This document shows positions 1 through 11,900 of a DNA stretch of 22,854 bases, piece after piece. The notes under the pieces are model-generated. The model was not told where the DNA came from, did not search any database, and saw only the letters and a program-made list of their open reading frames with translations. The stretch comes from Phoronis ovalis. Taxonomy: Eukaryota; Phoronida; Phoronidae. Numbering within the stretch: position 1 is the stretch's first letter; each line of letters begins with the position of its first letter. Both the position numbers and the translations under genes were made by a program. The stretch is taken from NCBI GenBank assembly GCA_028565635.1, contig JAOXYB010083721.1:1-22854 (forward strand), read 5' to 3'.

Positions 1-34
1 TATAAAATACATATAATTTATTAAAAATCAGCTC

Positions 35-226
35 GTGGCAGAAAGCGAATTGAAGTCGCTTCGTGTCCACACTTGCACGTTAAGTCGCTTAAAGCGCATC
101 AGGAAAAAGTTAATTCACCTCGGGAAGAGGATTAATTTTTGCTGGATGCACTTTATTTTAATGCTCTTGAAGCGAATTATTCGCGTACACATTATAGAGC
201 GCTCTATTGTGAAGCGCTCTAAGTCG
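35..226. repeat. CpG-rich cluster of short palindromes, possible repeat fragment
   Basis: About 14 CpGs occur in 190 nt, while the flanking intron is nearly CpG-free. The hexamer AAGCGA/TCGCTT or its near form AAGCGC recurs at 43, 56, 85, 92, 170 and 212. Short palindromes include gaag-tcg-cttc (52-62), taag-tcg-ctta (81-91), gcgaat-t-attcgc (172-184) and tagagcgctcta (194-205). A chance 64-codon frame runs through it but has no family features. It looks like a young or less decayed repeat, or an unmethylated patch; the family is not recognised. Confidence 0.4.
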
Positions 227-3200
227 TAAGTCTGAATGGGCCTACTGATTGTTGATTTTAACTTGTCATGTTTTCCTAGTTCTTAACACCATTACTATTT
301 GAAGGGTTGATATTTTTATAGTGTCTAGTGTAGACATATCAAGATGGGAAAAAAACCTGGAATTTCCACTGACATTTTAAGAACATCTTGTTGTAAAACC
401 CTGATGACAGCATAACAGGCATAAAAATCTATGTTTTTTTATGATATCTGGAATATTTCCATCCAAAAGACATCCGCAGTTTCCTCAAACTTTATTTCAA
501 TTTACATATGCTTTTAGAAATATGCTTGATATGGATTACTTATTGACATACCTGACTTATATGTGTAACTTTTATATAGAAATGGCCAAAAAACATGACT
601 TGAAGGGAAAGAAAATATGTGGCTTGATGATGGCAGACAGCTGCAAGATATTTTTGGCTTCATTGTTTTGTAACATTTTTCAAAGCAATGAACTGTTTTG
701 CTATCTGCACAGCAGGCAAAGGTGAATTCCTTCTGATTAAATGTGACATTGGCTGCTATTTGTATAATTAAATGTGTTCTTTAAGATTATGTGGCATCCT
801 CTCTTTGCTGTAAAGGCAGTGCCAGACTGGTTGTTGCATAAACCGTATTGAACTAACAGCATCAATCACTCATTTTTTTCTGATCGCCTTATAACTTCAC
901 TTGCTGTCTGAATGAAAGTTGTTACTGAGCTATAGTTTTGCTTCACTACCCCTCTTTGTCTGCTATTTGAGTATTTTTATACTTGTTTACAAACTCTTAA
1001 CATTTTCAATTTCTTGTGGAGTGTGCCTCACCCTGCTTGACTCTGTTATAGTATAGTTTCAGCAAAGGTATAATGACCTTGATAGAAAAGTATATCAGGA
1101 AATTCCTGTATATAAGGACAGCTACTGCAAAAAATAATAATTGTGTACAATTGTTTTGGCACTTGCTATGTGACACTTAGGTTAGTGTAATGATTATCTT
1201 TCCTGTTTGACTCTGCTTGGTCTTTCTATTATTTCAGTCATTGCTCTATGGAAAATATTGTTTTTTTCCATAGTGATCCAATACCTGGATATTAAGTAAA
1301 TTTGTCATGTTGTACAAATTAATGAGCATTAAAAATTGATTAGTAATTGTGTGCAAGATTGCTATGTTATATTTTATTGAAATGTGCAAATCTGTTCCTT
1401 TGGGTGATGAATATTTATTGGTTCTTTTATGCTTCTTTTGTTCGGTTCAACTTGAATTCTTTTTACAAAAGCGCTTTTGCCTTGTAGTGACACCTGCAAT
1501 TATTTTGGAACTTGTCTACTTTTTCAATAATTTTGTCATAGTTTCATTTTCTTATTTTGATCAACACAGTAGAAACTTCATTATTTCTCATGTTGTCTTA
1601 ACGCGGGTTCAAAAGTAAAATATTGCTAAACATTCAATGTTATGTTGCTATGTCATCAGAAATAAACTGGTACAGGTAACAAGTATGTATCAAGAAATAA
1701 AGAAAGCTTCTGCCTTTTCCAAAATGGTGGTTTCAAGAATCCTAAATTTTATCTAAAATCATGTGGCGACTTAAAAATTTATTACTGACACAAGCAGGTG
1801 GCATATACTAAAACCCAGCAGACATTATACTGATAAATATGAATTTTTTTCATTAAATTTGTCAGAAAATCAATAAAAGGATTAAGATAACTAAAAATGA
1901 TACTAAACCCCTGCAGTGCATGCAAGAAAGAAGTAGCTCATGCAAGTTGCTTGTGCTAGTTTCCTTTACTTTTTATGAAGCATTGATAACTAATTTCCTG
2001 CATATGAATGAAGTTGACTTTACTAGCAACTGACACAGTTTAAATATTGACTGGAACCCTTGCTGTAAAATTGATAATGTAGTTATTGTTTGAATGGCGA
2101 ATATAAAATGGCTGACAGTGATTTTATTTTTTACACCTGATCAGCATTTAGTGCTCGCATGAAGGAGCTGACTTTTCAAACATGTTGGGTTGATAATATT
2201 CCAAGTATCATTATAAATTCTATGATTGATTGCATGAGGATATGTCTAAAGTATCTGATAATAAAGCATTATAGAATAACATGATAGGTCTACATACATT
2301 TTTGATATGATATTTATGCAGCATATAACCATTAACAAAACCAAATAAAACATTTAGTAGTTTTGCAAGTTTAATGTTACAGTTCTCTATGTAACTGTTT
2401 ATCTCACTTTTCTAACAAACAAGTGATAACATAACTATTTTTATATTGCGGTTGGTCTAGCCTTTGAAACTGCTGATCCTGTGGTTGTTTTTTAGTTCTT
2501 TCTTAAAAATGTCGCCAAGTTCGAATCGTGTGACAGTGTTAACTGTTGTTGTTTATAGCACTTAAATCATGAAATCATTGGGATAAACTTGATTTAGTTT
2601 TTTAAAAGTAAATAAATTTCTCACAAAACCTTTTGTCATACCTGTCTAAAGGTTTTGAGCTAGCTTCTGTTTAAAAAATATTTGTTCAGTGACTCATATC
2701 CGAGGTTTCATATTTGATTACTAAATTGAATGTAATTTTGTAGAAAACTGAAACCTAATAATTGGTTTCAGTTAGTAGGTTTTGATTTTGTTTTTCAAAA
2801 ACTATTAAATATCAATTTTGTTGCTAATTCTGGCTAGTTAGGTAAAAGGTTACACATTTTTTTTTATTTCAAAGATGTCTAAATTAGCTTTGTTATCATT
2901 TGATGTTGTCTGTGATTTGTTTGTATAAAAGACTGTGTGGTTAGAGATTTTTATGGTCATCTAAAAGGTATAAAGTGCAGGGATTTCCGCCTAGGATATC
3001 CTAGGTGATATTAAGTAATTTTAAAAATATTTGAACAGTGATAAAGTAAGTTTCATCCAATGAAATAAATCTTAAATTAAAAGATGTTCAATTTGTCAGA
3101 TTTTTATCCACTAGTCTTGTGTTGTAAAACAAGAAGCATCATAAAAATGCAGTAGAGGAAAAAAGGTGATTTTGTTACAAGTTTTTTTGTTGCAAATCAA

Positions 3201-3534
3201 AGCAAGTGTTTTACCGACTTTCGATTTTTACTAGAACAGTGTAAAACAGTCTAAAAATATGAGTTCTGAATTAATTCCAAAATAAGCTGCAGATTTTTCT
3301 CCTTGAATAAAAATTGGTATAGTGCAAGCAATAAAAGAAGGAATATGTAGCCAACTTGTGATTTTTTACCCGCCAATTTTACTTTGGCTGGCCAAACTCT
3401 GACAGCATGGTGCAGTCATCAGATATACTTTGATTGATGGTTGTCCTCATTCCAAGTGTAAAGGCTGATAAGCAATGTAGGGCACACTGTATAAATGCAT
3501 GTAGAACTTATGTTCAGGCTGGATAAAACCTTAT

Positions 3535-3568
3535 CATAAATTGTCTGTGTACATAAATTGTCTGTGTA
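3535..3568. repeat. Perfect 17-bp tandem duplication
   Basis: The unit cataaattgtctgtgta occurs twice head to tail (3535-3551 and 3552-3568) and is followed by cata, the start of a third unit. This is a small local duplication in intron sequence with no evident function. Confidence 0.85.
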
Positions 3569-5785
3569 CATAATACAATCACTAGGACAGACCATTTGTC
3601 ATGAGTCAGATGTCTGCTGCAAAATGGTGGACTTTCCTTGTCAGTTCGAATTGTCTGATGTCTAGTTTGCTTATACTACAGTATGTAAAAACAGTGTTTA
3701 ATGAGGAATTTAAAGAAAATCACAATATTTTGCACTACAATTTTTGAAAAACTGTCGAATAATAGTTTTGTCTAATACTTAAAAAAATCTAGGTTGTTAT
3801 GACATTTTAGTTTGACAAAAGTGTCAGTCGGCTCAAAAGATCATTGTTCCACCCCATGTATTTTGAACAAATCTGCCTACACTAAAAAAAAACAATTTGA
3901 TCCTGACTTGAACGGAACAAATATGCACTGTTGAACAGTGTATTTTGTATAGATATAAAAACTAACTCAAAAACATGTTTATTAATATGGTTTTTATTTA
4001 CCAATTGGGTGTGTACGTAGTTTAGGTAATGGGAATTAAAAAGTCAACAATTGTGATGACAATAAGTAATTGATGAAGTTTTAAACCATGTACTATGAGA
4101 CTGCTTGGAATAAATATTCTAAAATTCGTTGTTTTTTTTTTTATGATTTATAAACTATAAAATAATGTTTTTGGCTCTTTTACATTCCAAATTTCAGGAA
4201 TGGTGCACCTTGTGCATTAATTTTTTTTGAAATAGATGATATTACAGTGCGAATACAACTACCTACAATCAACTTCTGTGTTTGTTTTGTTACACAATAG
4301 AATTTTCATACAATTTAAACAATATCAGATCTCTCAGAAGATGAGATAAAAGCCTAAAGAAGATGGTCATTGACTGGAGGTACAATCCAACGTGCTATAT
4401 TTTGTTTCATTAATGCAGTTCAAATACTGTCTTGAAAGATTCTGTTAAAAACTCCATAGTTTCCTAGAAAATGTTTAAAATTTGTGTTACAGTTGCCAGG
4501 GAAAAGTTTAAATTGTAAAAAAACATTTTGCACTCAAATTTTATGGAGACAATTTGCATAAAATGATAATTTTGTTTCTGACACGCATTTTCATGCAGCT
4601 GGCCATTATAACTTTTAAATAAAATCTCAATAATAGACAATGATTTAATAGTTTTTACATTTTTCTTAACGTTTATGAGAGAAAAAGATCGGCCATTTAA
4701 TTGCTCTTGTGAACTATGGGGGTTGCCATTTTATCAAGTATACCACAGATTTTGTTGTTTCACACTTATAAATATTTTTACTTCCTTTTAGAATAACAGT
4801 GTTGTTTAGAACATTATCTTTGTAACAGGTGTATGTTATAGTTCTTAGTTTTAGTAGCCTGTCGCATTTGATGAAGGGTTCATATGCAGCAGGAATCAAT
4901 GGTATTAAATGTGTAGTACATTCATGTGGAAGCAGTCTGGCTGTGTGCCTACATAGGAAACCATAAATCAGGCAGTACTCAAAACCTCATGTCATTAACT
5001 TGTAAAGATTTGTGTGATAGATGGAGATCATTGCATCATGTTATTCAAAACAGAGTATAGTGCCTTAAAGAATAATTGGAAGTGATTGATTGCTTATAAG
5101 TATTAGTGTATTTTTGTATGAAAAATTTATAGGCCTGTACCCTTTTAACAAAAATTCTTTTTTATAAGTATTAGTGATAGATTTTTTAATTGTTTTTTAT
5201 TGTGAATGCAAAATACTGCTGTGAAAATGCCAACCACAGTATGTGTAGTGACCTCTGGTAGTGGGCACAACAGTTAAAAGCAGTTTTGTATGAAACCAAA
5301 ACAAAGTTATAAATGGAAATCATTTCACTCTAAAGACACAAGGATTCACTAAAAACTAGTATTGCCACATCCAAAGTTGTGCCACTATGGTTTGTGTTCA
5401 ACCATGGGTGCTGGGGTATGGTACTTACCAAGGGTTATAATTTTAGTTTTTAGCCATAGATTGATTGCCGCAGATTAGGGTTTTGAGACCTGACCAAAAA
5501 TTAGATAAGTGCTCCCTCCTAGGACTTGCAGTTATCAAGAGTTTTACTTCCCTGCAAGGGCCAAAAGGTAATATTGTGATATCTGGTAAATCAGGTCACA
5601 AAAACAGTTCTGAGCTATATATAAGTGGTTAGTTGAAAATGAGATTAAAATACATAATTGGTCAATTTTCTACACTACCTTTATTTTATACCATTCAATG
5701 GTTGACTTTTATAAATGCTGAAGCATGGATATTTGCTTAATGTGTAGTAGATGCATATCACATCTGCTTTGTTTGTTGTTTCTAG

Positions 5786-5971
5786 GGAAAGTGTCAAAGG
5801 AAAGATCCTCCCTGTAAGTACCTTCATCCTCCGCAACATTTACGAGAGCAGCTTTTACAAAATGGTAAAAATACGCTGATGATGAAAAATGTGTACATGC
5901 AGAATCTTGCACAGCAGTTACAAACCACGCCTGCTCCAGTACAAAATGTGCTTCCGGGCATGGTCCCAGTG
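5786..5971 (+). CDS. MBNL: Muscleblind exon: second half of zinc finger 2 and linker
   Basis: This exon is 62 codons, phase 0 at both ends, with acceptor tttctag and donor gtatgt. It opens with [19 protein letters not shown]: the last two cysteines and the histidine of CCCH finger 2. The cysteine spacing is C-X6-C with a PP insert, as I recall for Drosophila Mbl and unlike the C-X4-C of vertebrate MBNL finger 2. A conserved helical linker follows ([10 protein letters not shown], then [14 protein letters not shown]), and it ends in the proline-rich segment LPGMVPV. Confidence 0.95.
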
Positions 5972-8900
5972 GTATGTATATTCTTAATTTCATATTTGTT
6001 GGCTTTATGAAATAGAGATAATATTACACCTATTAAAATAGGAATGTGGCTAAGGAAAGTGAAGTAGTCTTGAAAAATGGGTTGCAAAGAATAGTTCCAT
6101 GTATCTGGCATTTCTGGATGGTTTAAAACAGCTTTTACATATGTAATGTGCTCACTGCGGTTAAATGTCTGGGTGAATGGAATAAAATTCCAATAGAGTG
6201 ACAGACTTATTATAGGTATGAATAAGAAGGATTGGTAGATTTCAATAATAAATTTTGGAACTATGCTTTTCCACCAAGTAGCGAATCCTGGATCTGTCCC
6301 TTTGTGCAAAGTCCTCACTATGTGTGAAATAAAGCTTCTGGAGTGTAATACTAATAGGAACCCTGACACTAATGAGTGTAACATTTAATTAATCATGGGG
6401 TCTGGATGCACAACATCATCATGTTATGTTAAGAATCTGCCTCGCCAAATCAGTGGCAAGTACATTCTTGTGATGGGAATTATGAGCTTTTTTCTGGGAT
6501 GTTTGGTTTTAGTTTCAAAGCTTTAGATGTGGAATATTATTTGCTTGGACTCAGATATTTTGTGATAACATTGTACAAAAAGATGTAATTCTTCATTTTG
6601 CCACTGAGTAGCACAAGCTATATAGTCCTTTCTTGTGGAACCATTCTACTGTGCCCATTTTGTTTTCAATCTTATCTATCATTAAGTTTCAAATGTCATC
6701 ACATTAAAGGCTGGCTCATAACATATATCCATACATTACACATGGAAATGTTTACAACAAAAAATTCAAAAATGTCCTGCTCTAAGTAATGCAAAGTGAC
6801 ACTTTATAAAATTGCTACATTGAACTCAAATAAATGAATAACTGAAAAGTCAAATGTTTGTTTATTTGTACTTTTCCTTTTTTGGGCGTATGATGCAAGT
6901 GGTAAAGCGATCTCTTATGCAACGACAGGAGTATATCCCCAATTGGGACAGGCCTATGTGGTTAGTGGTAATACTTGGTTTCTTAATTATGCTTGGGATT
7001 GCCACTGTAAATGCTTCACTATGCAGCCAGCTACTTTATCCCAGCATAGCATATAAAAACATGTCTCCTTACTGACTTCAGCATCCATCTTGAATGTTAA
7101 ACTTCGAGCTCATTCACAGCCAGGTTGAATGTCAAAAAATTAAATAAAAGGCTGTCGAAAGTCATATCATGTTTTTTCAGACTGATCCATTAAAGCTACA
7201 AAAACATTTCTTGCTCTATATGCGGTATCAGTTTGATGCCCAGTTTAACTTGTATTTTGTTATATTCATTGTACATGTTACCATGAAGGTGTTTATTGTA
7301 ATGCAAATCATCTCTTCTCACATACCAAGCTTGCTTTGCTGCAACATCGTCATGTCTTGTAAGCTTTACATGGCTGCGCAGCTTGGTAGTGAATACACTA
7401 GAGCTTTCTATTCATGTAATGTAAGCAGTCCCCTGCTTTGAAAAATATGGCAATGCAAATATTTTCAGAAGCATTAAATGATATAAGATAAGGGTATTGT
7501 TTGTGATGTTTGCCTGTCGATATTTTTAGATGTGTAAATGTTTCTACAGTTTGTAAAAATGACAATGTTTTTAATAAATCCATTTGTAGCTTGTTGGATA
7601 GTCAGCCATTTTGAAATTTAAAATGTTATTAAAATGTTGTCACCTTTTCTGTCAGTGTAATGTGCTAGTTATTATGATATAGAAAAATTATATCCTCGCA
7701 TATTCATCATCAAAGGAAAAGCCGCTGACCTTATGATGGATTATAATAGTGTTATGAGGGTCTTTATTATAAATAGTGTAACACCAACTTAGTCATGCAT
7801 CCATATGTGTAGAAATGTTTGTATGAGAAATAAGGAACTTGAATATGATACCAGGTATCTGGTATTCTACCAGTTCTGTATGGTTTGAAAATGCCAGACT
7901 GTGACTCAAACATTGAAAATATTAGTTGGTCTATGCAAAAAGTAATATCATGTAATGTATTCACAAAAGAACCCGACTTAACATGTCCTCTAAGACAACA
8001 TCAGAACATAAAGCATATGTAATTATCTTTCTTAAAATAATTATATCTTGGATATTTATTTTCAGCCTGCTGCCCAGTACATTACTCCCCAACAATACCA
8101 GCCATATGCTACGATGCCAATCCCTACAATGCCTACTATAGATACGCAGACATCTAGTGCCATAGCTCAACCCGCGGCTGCTGCCTCACCAACGGCTTCT
8201 ATTTCATCAACAACACAGAAAATGCAAAGACCTGACAGGCTTGAGGTAACATTTGTCTCGTGTTACGGTAAACCCCATCAATATCATTTTCGCTGTAATG
8301 AACGACACATACCTGGAGACAAGACTTGAGGCAACACTGCAGCTGTGTGCACTTGTTTCTTACTTTAGACTAAAGCTTTGTGTTTTTCATGATAGATATA
8401 AAATGTTCTGTTTTTTCACAGTAGAGAGGTGATTATGACAAACAGTTCACTTGCTGCCTCTAGAACCTTCCACAAACAAAGTGTTGCTGTTGCCGTAGTT
8501 CATTATTTTCTTTATGTGCATGCTTATTTGCTATGGTTCAAACAATCTGTTTAATATTGAAATATTTAGAGGCACAGGACCCAAAATCTTTATACTGTAC
8601 TACCCAGATTGATATCTTCCCAGGGATTAATTACTACATCTGGATGATACTAAATAAATACTGTCATCTTTATTAATCATTTATCTTCATGAATTGAAAA
8701 AGATTTCAAAAAGGTGCACATTGCCAAAGTAGACCAAAAATGCGGATTTCTATGTTTAAGATTATGGGTCCTTTAGTTCCCTGTGAGTAGAATATTTGTT
8801 TTTTCCTTTCCAGCAGGCTATATTAGTAAACAGAACTTTCCCAACAAGTGCTAGCTTATACCTCACTCTACACCTGTTTTATTTCTTTTGGGATAATCTT

Positions 8901-11900
8901 TTGGCTTTTCGCTTACACTGCCACCACTTTGGCCTTTTTGTAGCATTGCGTTCCCATGGATATTCAAAATTCAAAAACCAGACCATGTTTTCACTTAAAA
9001 TTTATTGAAAGACACCATCCCCTAAAGCGTTTGGCATGCTGTCTATTTATCTTTAACGGTATTCCAAACTGTTGCGGGATTGGATTATGAATTGGGCAAA
9101 AGCTAGCCTTTTATCACACTGATTCAAGGCTCTAGTGTTTAAATTTTCAGGTCTGCCGTGAATTTCAGAGAGGTGCATGCACACGGCAGGCGAATGAATG
9201 CCGTTATGCACACCCTCCTGAAACTGTCTCGGTGGAGCCAGTTGACAACACTGTCATAGTCTGTATGGACCATGTGAAGGGAAAGTGTTCCCGCGAATCC
9301 TGTAGATATTTTCACCCCCCTCCGCACCTTCAGACCCAGATTAAAGCCAATCAGCATAGGGCAAATGCTGCCGCTGCCGTCGTGCAAGCTCAAGCTATGG
9401 TAGGAATCAAAATTCACCAGCATATACTTGTCATATTTGTGTTCTCCACATGATTCGAATTCTTTAGTATCTCAGCATTTGGGACATAAGGATAACGTTT
9501 GGGTTCTTGAGTCAGGCTTGTATTTCAATGATCGGAATGTTCCTTTATGTCCCAAAACTGGTTGTGATAAAAATGACTGAGAATCAGTGGTTGATACAAA
9601 TATTACAACTTGTGGTTATAATTTGTCTATCTTCATCAACTTGGATCATGCCCATTGTGCCCCAAATTTCTTCTACCCATGTGTCCTTAACACAACCACT
9701 TTAGTTTCAAACTGAAGCATCCAGTCTGCTTTACATGTACATTAAAAGCGTTATATTGTTGCATGCTTGTAAGTGCTTGTTTGCCTTGTCAAGTTAATTT
9801 TACAAAAGACCCGATACACCCTGTCTTATATAGTACATGATTATGCAGTAGATGTTGTGGTACTTAGCTCCTTGCACGACAAAACTATTTTCATTGCTTT
9901 GATATTAATTATGCAGAAAGAAAATTCAATTAAGGCTTATGCTATCAAAATTTTGCAGGCAAAAAATGCTTTTTCTATTTATGATGCATTATATCTCTTT
10001 GTAGGTAAACCTCCAAAAAATGCTTTATTTTATGTAATTTTCTTCCTTGTTATGAAATTATTAAGTCACAATATCCGCTTTAATCACTTTCATTTATAAT
10101 TTTAGCTTTAAAATATTTCCACAAGGGAATTGGTGCACAAGGTTGCGTGATCCAATTTGGCGCATGATAGAATTTTACACTGTCTGTACATATACATATT
10201 CATTGCTTGATCTCTTTTGCTTGAGGCCAATATTTCATTTTGCCTTTGTCATAGAAACTTATAGATGCTAATGTAGACAAAGCTTTTAATTTCCCTGAGG
10301 AGCTTAAGTCAAAAGCTTCAATAAATATATTTATTATATTCCAATGGTTCTGCTTGAATTTTGTTTCAGTTTAATGACGGAAATTGTCGTTTTCTAATGT
10401 AATTTATCTATATTTAATGTTGTAATAACTTTTCAGATCTTTTAATATGTTTACCTACTATTTAATGCTGTGGAAATAGTCAACAGAAATTTTAATTGTT
10501 GGTGACACCATGGATATCAGAGATGTTTAATGCTGATTCACTTCATTTGATATGTGATGTTCAGCTTATCAAACCCTGTAATGTTTTTCATTAATCTGCG
10601 TGTCTTTGATGTTTAATAATTGTACAAAACTCTTATTTATTAAATGCAATGAACAAATTTTATGAGACACAGAATGTAGAAACTATGCTAATTTCACTAC
10701 TAATTTGTAGATCGACTATAGTGCAAGTGGTTTTCATCTTCAGTTGGCTATGTCAAAAGTTGTATTGACTTTTTTTTTAAATTATTGCAAACTCTCTGCT
10801 AAAGTTTTGAAAACTTTGACTGGTAGTTTCTATTGACATCCATGGTATTTCCTCGATGTTTGAACCAATTTCATATTTGTGTGCTCTGAACATATGAGCC
10901 ATTATGTTTAGAATGGAGCAGCATCAGTAGCTGGACTGTTTTGAGACCAAAAAATATTGGTTTGATGAATAAATAATTGTATAGCTAACATAAATTACTT
11001 CCAATTTTAGAGTGTCATTCTATCTACGTTTATTTTAAAATAAGATACCTGTGCTGCATATGATCACACAAATATGATACTGGTGGTTTTAATGAATCTG
11101 CATTGATTATGATTTTGTCTCTGTATTATTCAGCTAAATTTCGGACCTCCATTGCCTTTCAATATGTTTCCTCTAGTTTGTCTGTCTGTATGTCGGTGTG
11201 TCATATTTTCTGCCAATTTTCTGTCGAATCCTTGCTTATAAATTCTTATAATGCAGCACTCTGACATAGTTATGCATGGTAACATTAATAAAACACACCA
11301 TGTGAGAACAATTTTATTTGATTTAGAGTCTTTAACAAATTTTATGTCGTTATTTGGCAGTATTTCAACTAATTTTGATTGAAAGGCATGTCGGGCTGAA
11401 AGTGAGCTGTTTTTATACAATGTTACAGCATGTTGGTTGAACATGTTTTATACTCAGATGGTGCTTTTTTCTTTTTTATTTTATCACCTATCGTGCCTTG
11501 CCGCTTGCCTGTGTCATGTGCCGCCATCCCTGCAAATGCTGCCATTTTATTGGTCAATTGCCATCGTGCTCTGCCTACTAATTAGCAGCCAGTGGTTGAG
11601 GTCTTGACGGGCAAGAAGCGACCTCGTGACCCTGCAGATGAATTCGTTCTGGTACTATTACCCATCATGCTTTGCATGTAGCAGTATAAAAATATTAGTC
11701 AAATGCTTTGATAGGATGTATTGCACAGTCACATGACAGTTGTAGCTAATTTTCTGTGCCGCATAATTTAGTACTATCACAATATGTTCACTGCAATAAA
11801 AACTTGCTCTTTTGTAATGTTTATTTTTTCGCCTTTGGCTTTTTGTAATTGTTACTTGGTTGATGGCTGGGTGCGCTACTATGCAGCGCTCCGTTTTATG

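Larger units (their letters stand above)
1..5785 (+). other. Upstream muscleblind intron (partial)
   Basis: No convincing coding exon, RNA gene or intact mobile element is visible in 5.8 kb. The next exon starts inside zinc finger 2, so a coding exon for finger 1 must lie further 5', and this stretch is read as intron. It ends in a T-rich tract and TAG acceptor at 5783-5785. Open frames here are short, lack family motifs and have AT-rich codon use typical of chance. Minor structures are a CpG-rich palindrome cluster (35-226), two 10-bp hairpins (1246-1273, 2746-2773) and a 17-bp tandem duplication (3535-3568). An unannotated small exon or alternative promoter cannot be excluded. Confidence 0.8.

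Noticed and set aside
441-725. 94-codon + strand frame
   Set aside because: It lies within the upstream intron, has no recognisable motif, no splice or context support, and is within chance length for this base composition.
2515-2530. Box B-like agttcgaatcg, possible tRNA gene
   Set aside because: No box A at the right distance and no acceptor stem pairing was found.
5487-5597. Nested 7-bp inverted repeats gacctga/tcaggtc and cttgcag/ctgcaag
   Set aside because: Arms of 7 bp at these spacings are common by chance.
5824-6384. 186-codon open frame on the - strand
   Set aside because: It overlaps a well-supported muscleblind exon in antisense and continues into its intron. It has no domain motif, and its residue make-up is typical of translated AT-rich DNA.
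6092-7905. Similar stretches ccatgtatctggcatt (6098) and ccaggtatctggtatt (7851) with tggttt following, suggesting dispersed repeat copies
   Set aside because: The match is short and gapped and does not extend, so it cannot be told from chance by eye.
9400-9453. Donor read-through giving an alternative muscleblind C-terminus ([17 protein letters not shown])
   Set aside because: The donor gtagga is adequate, and no poly(A) signal follows closely. It is probably only intron translation.
10254-10374. Open stretch after a tcatag acceptor-like site ([20 protein letters not shown])
   Set aside because: It has no similarity to the muscleblind region expected here, no good donor, and runs into AT-rich codons. 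Adding it is not needed for phase.
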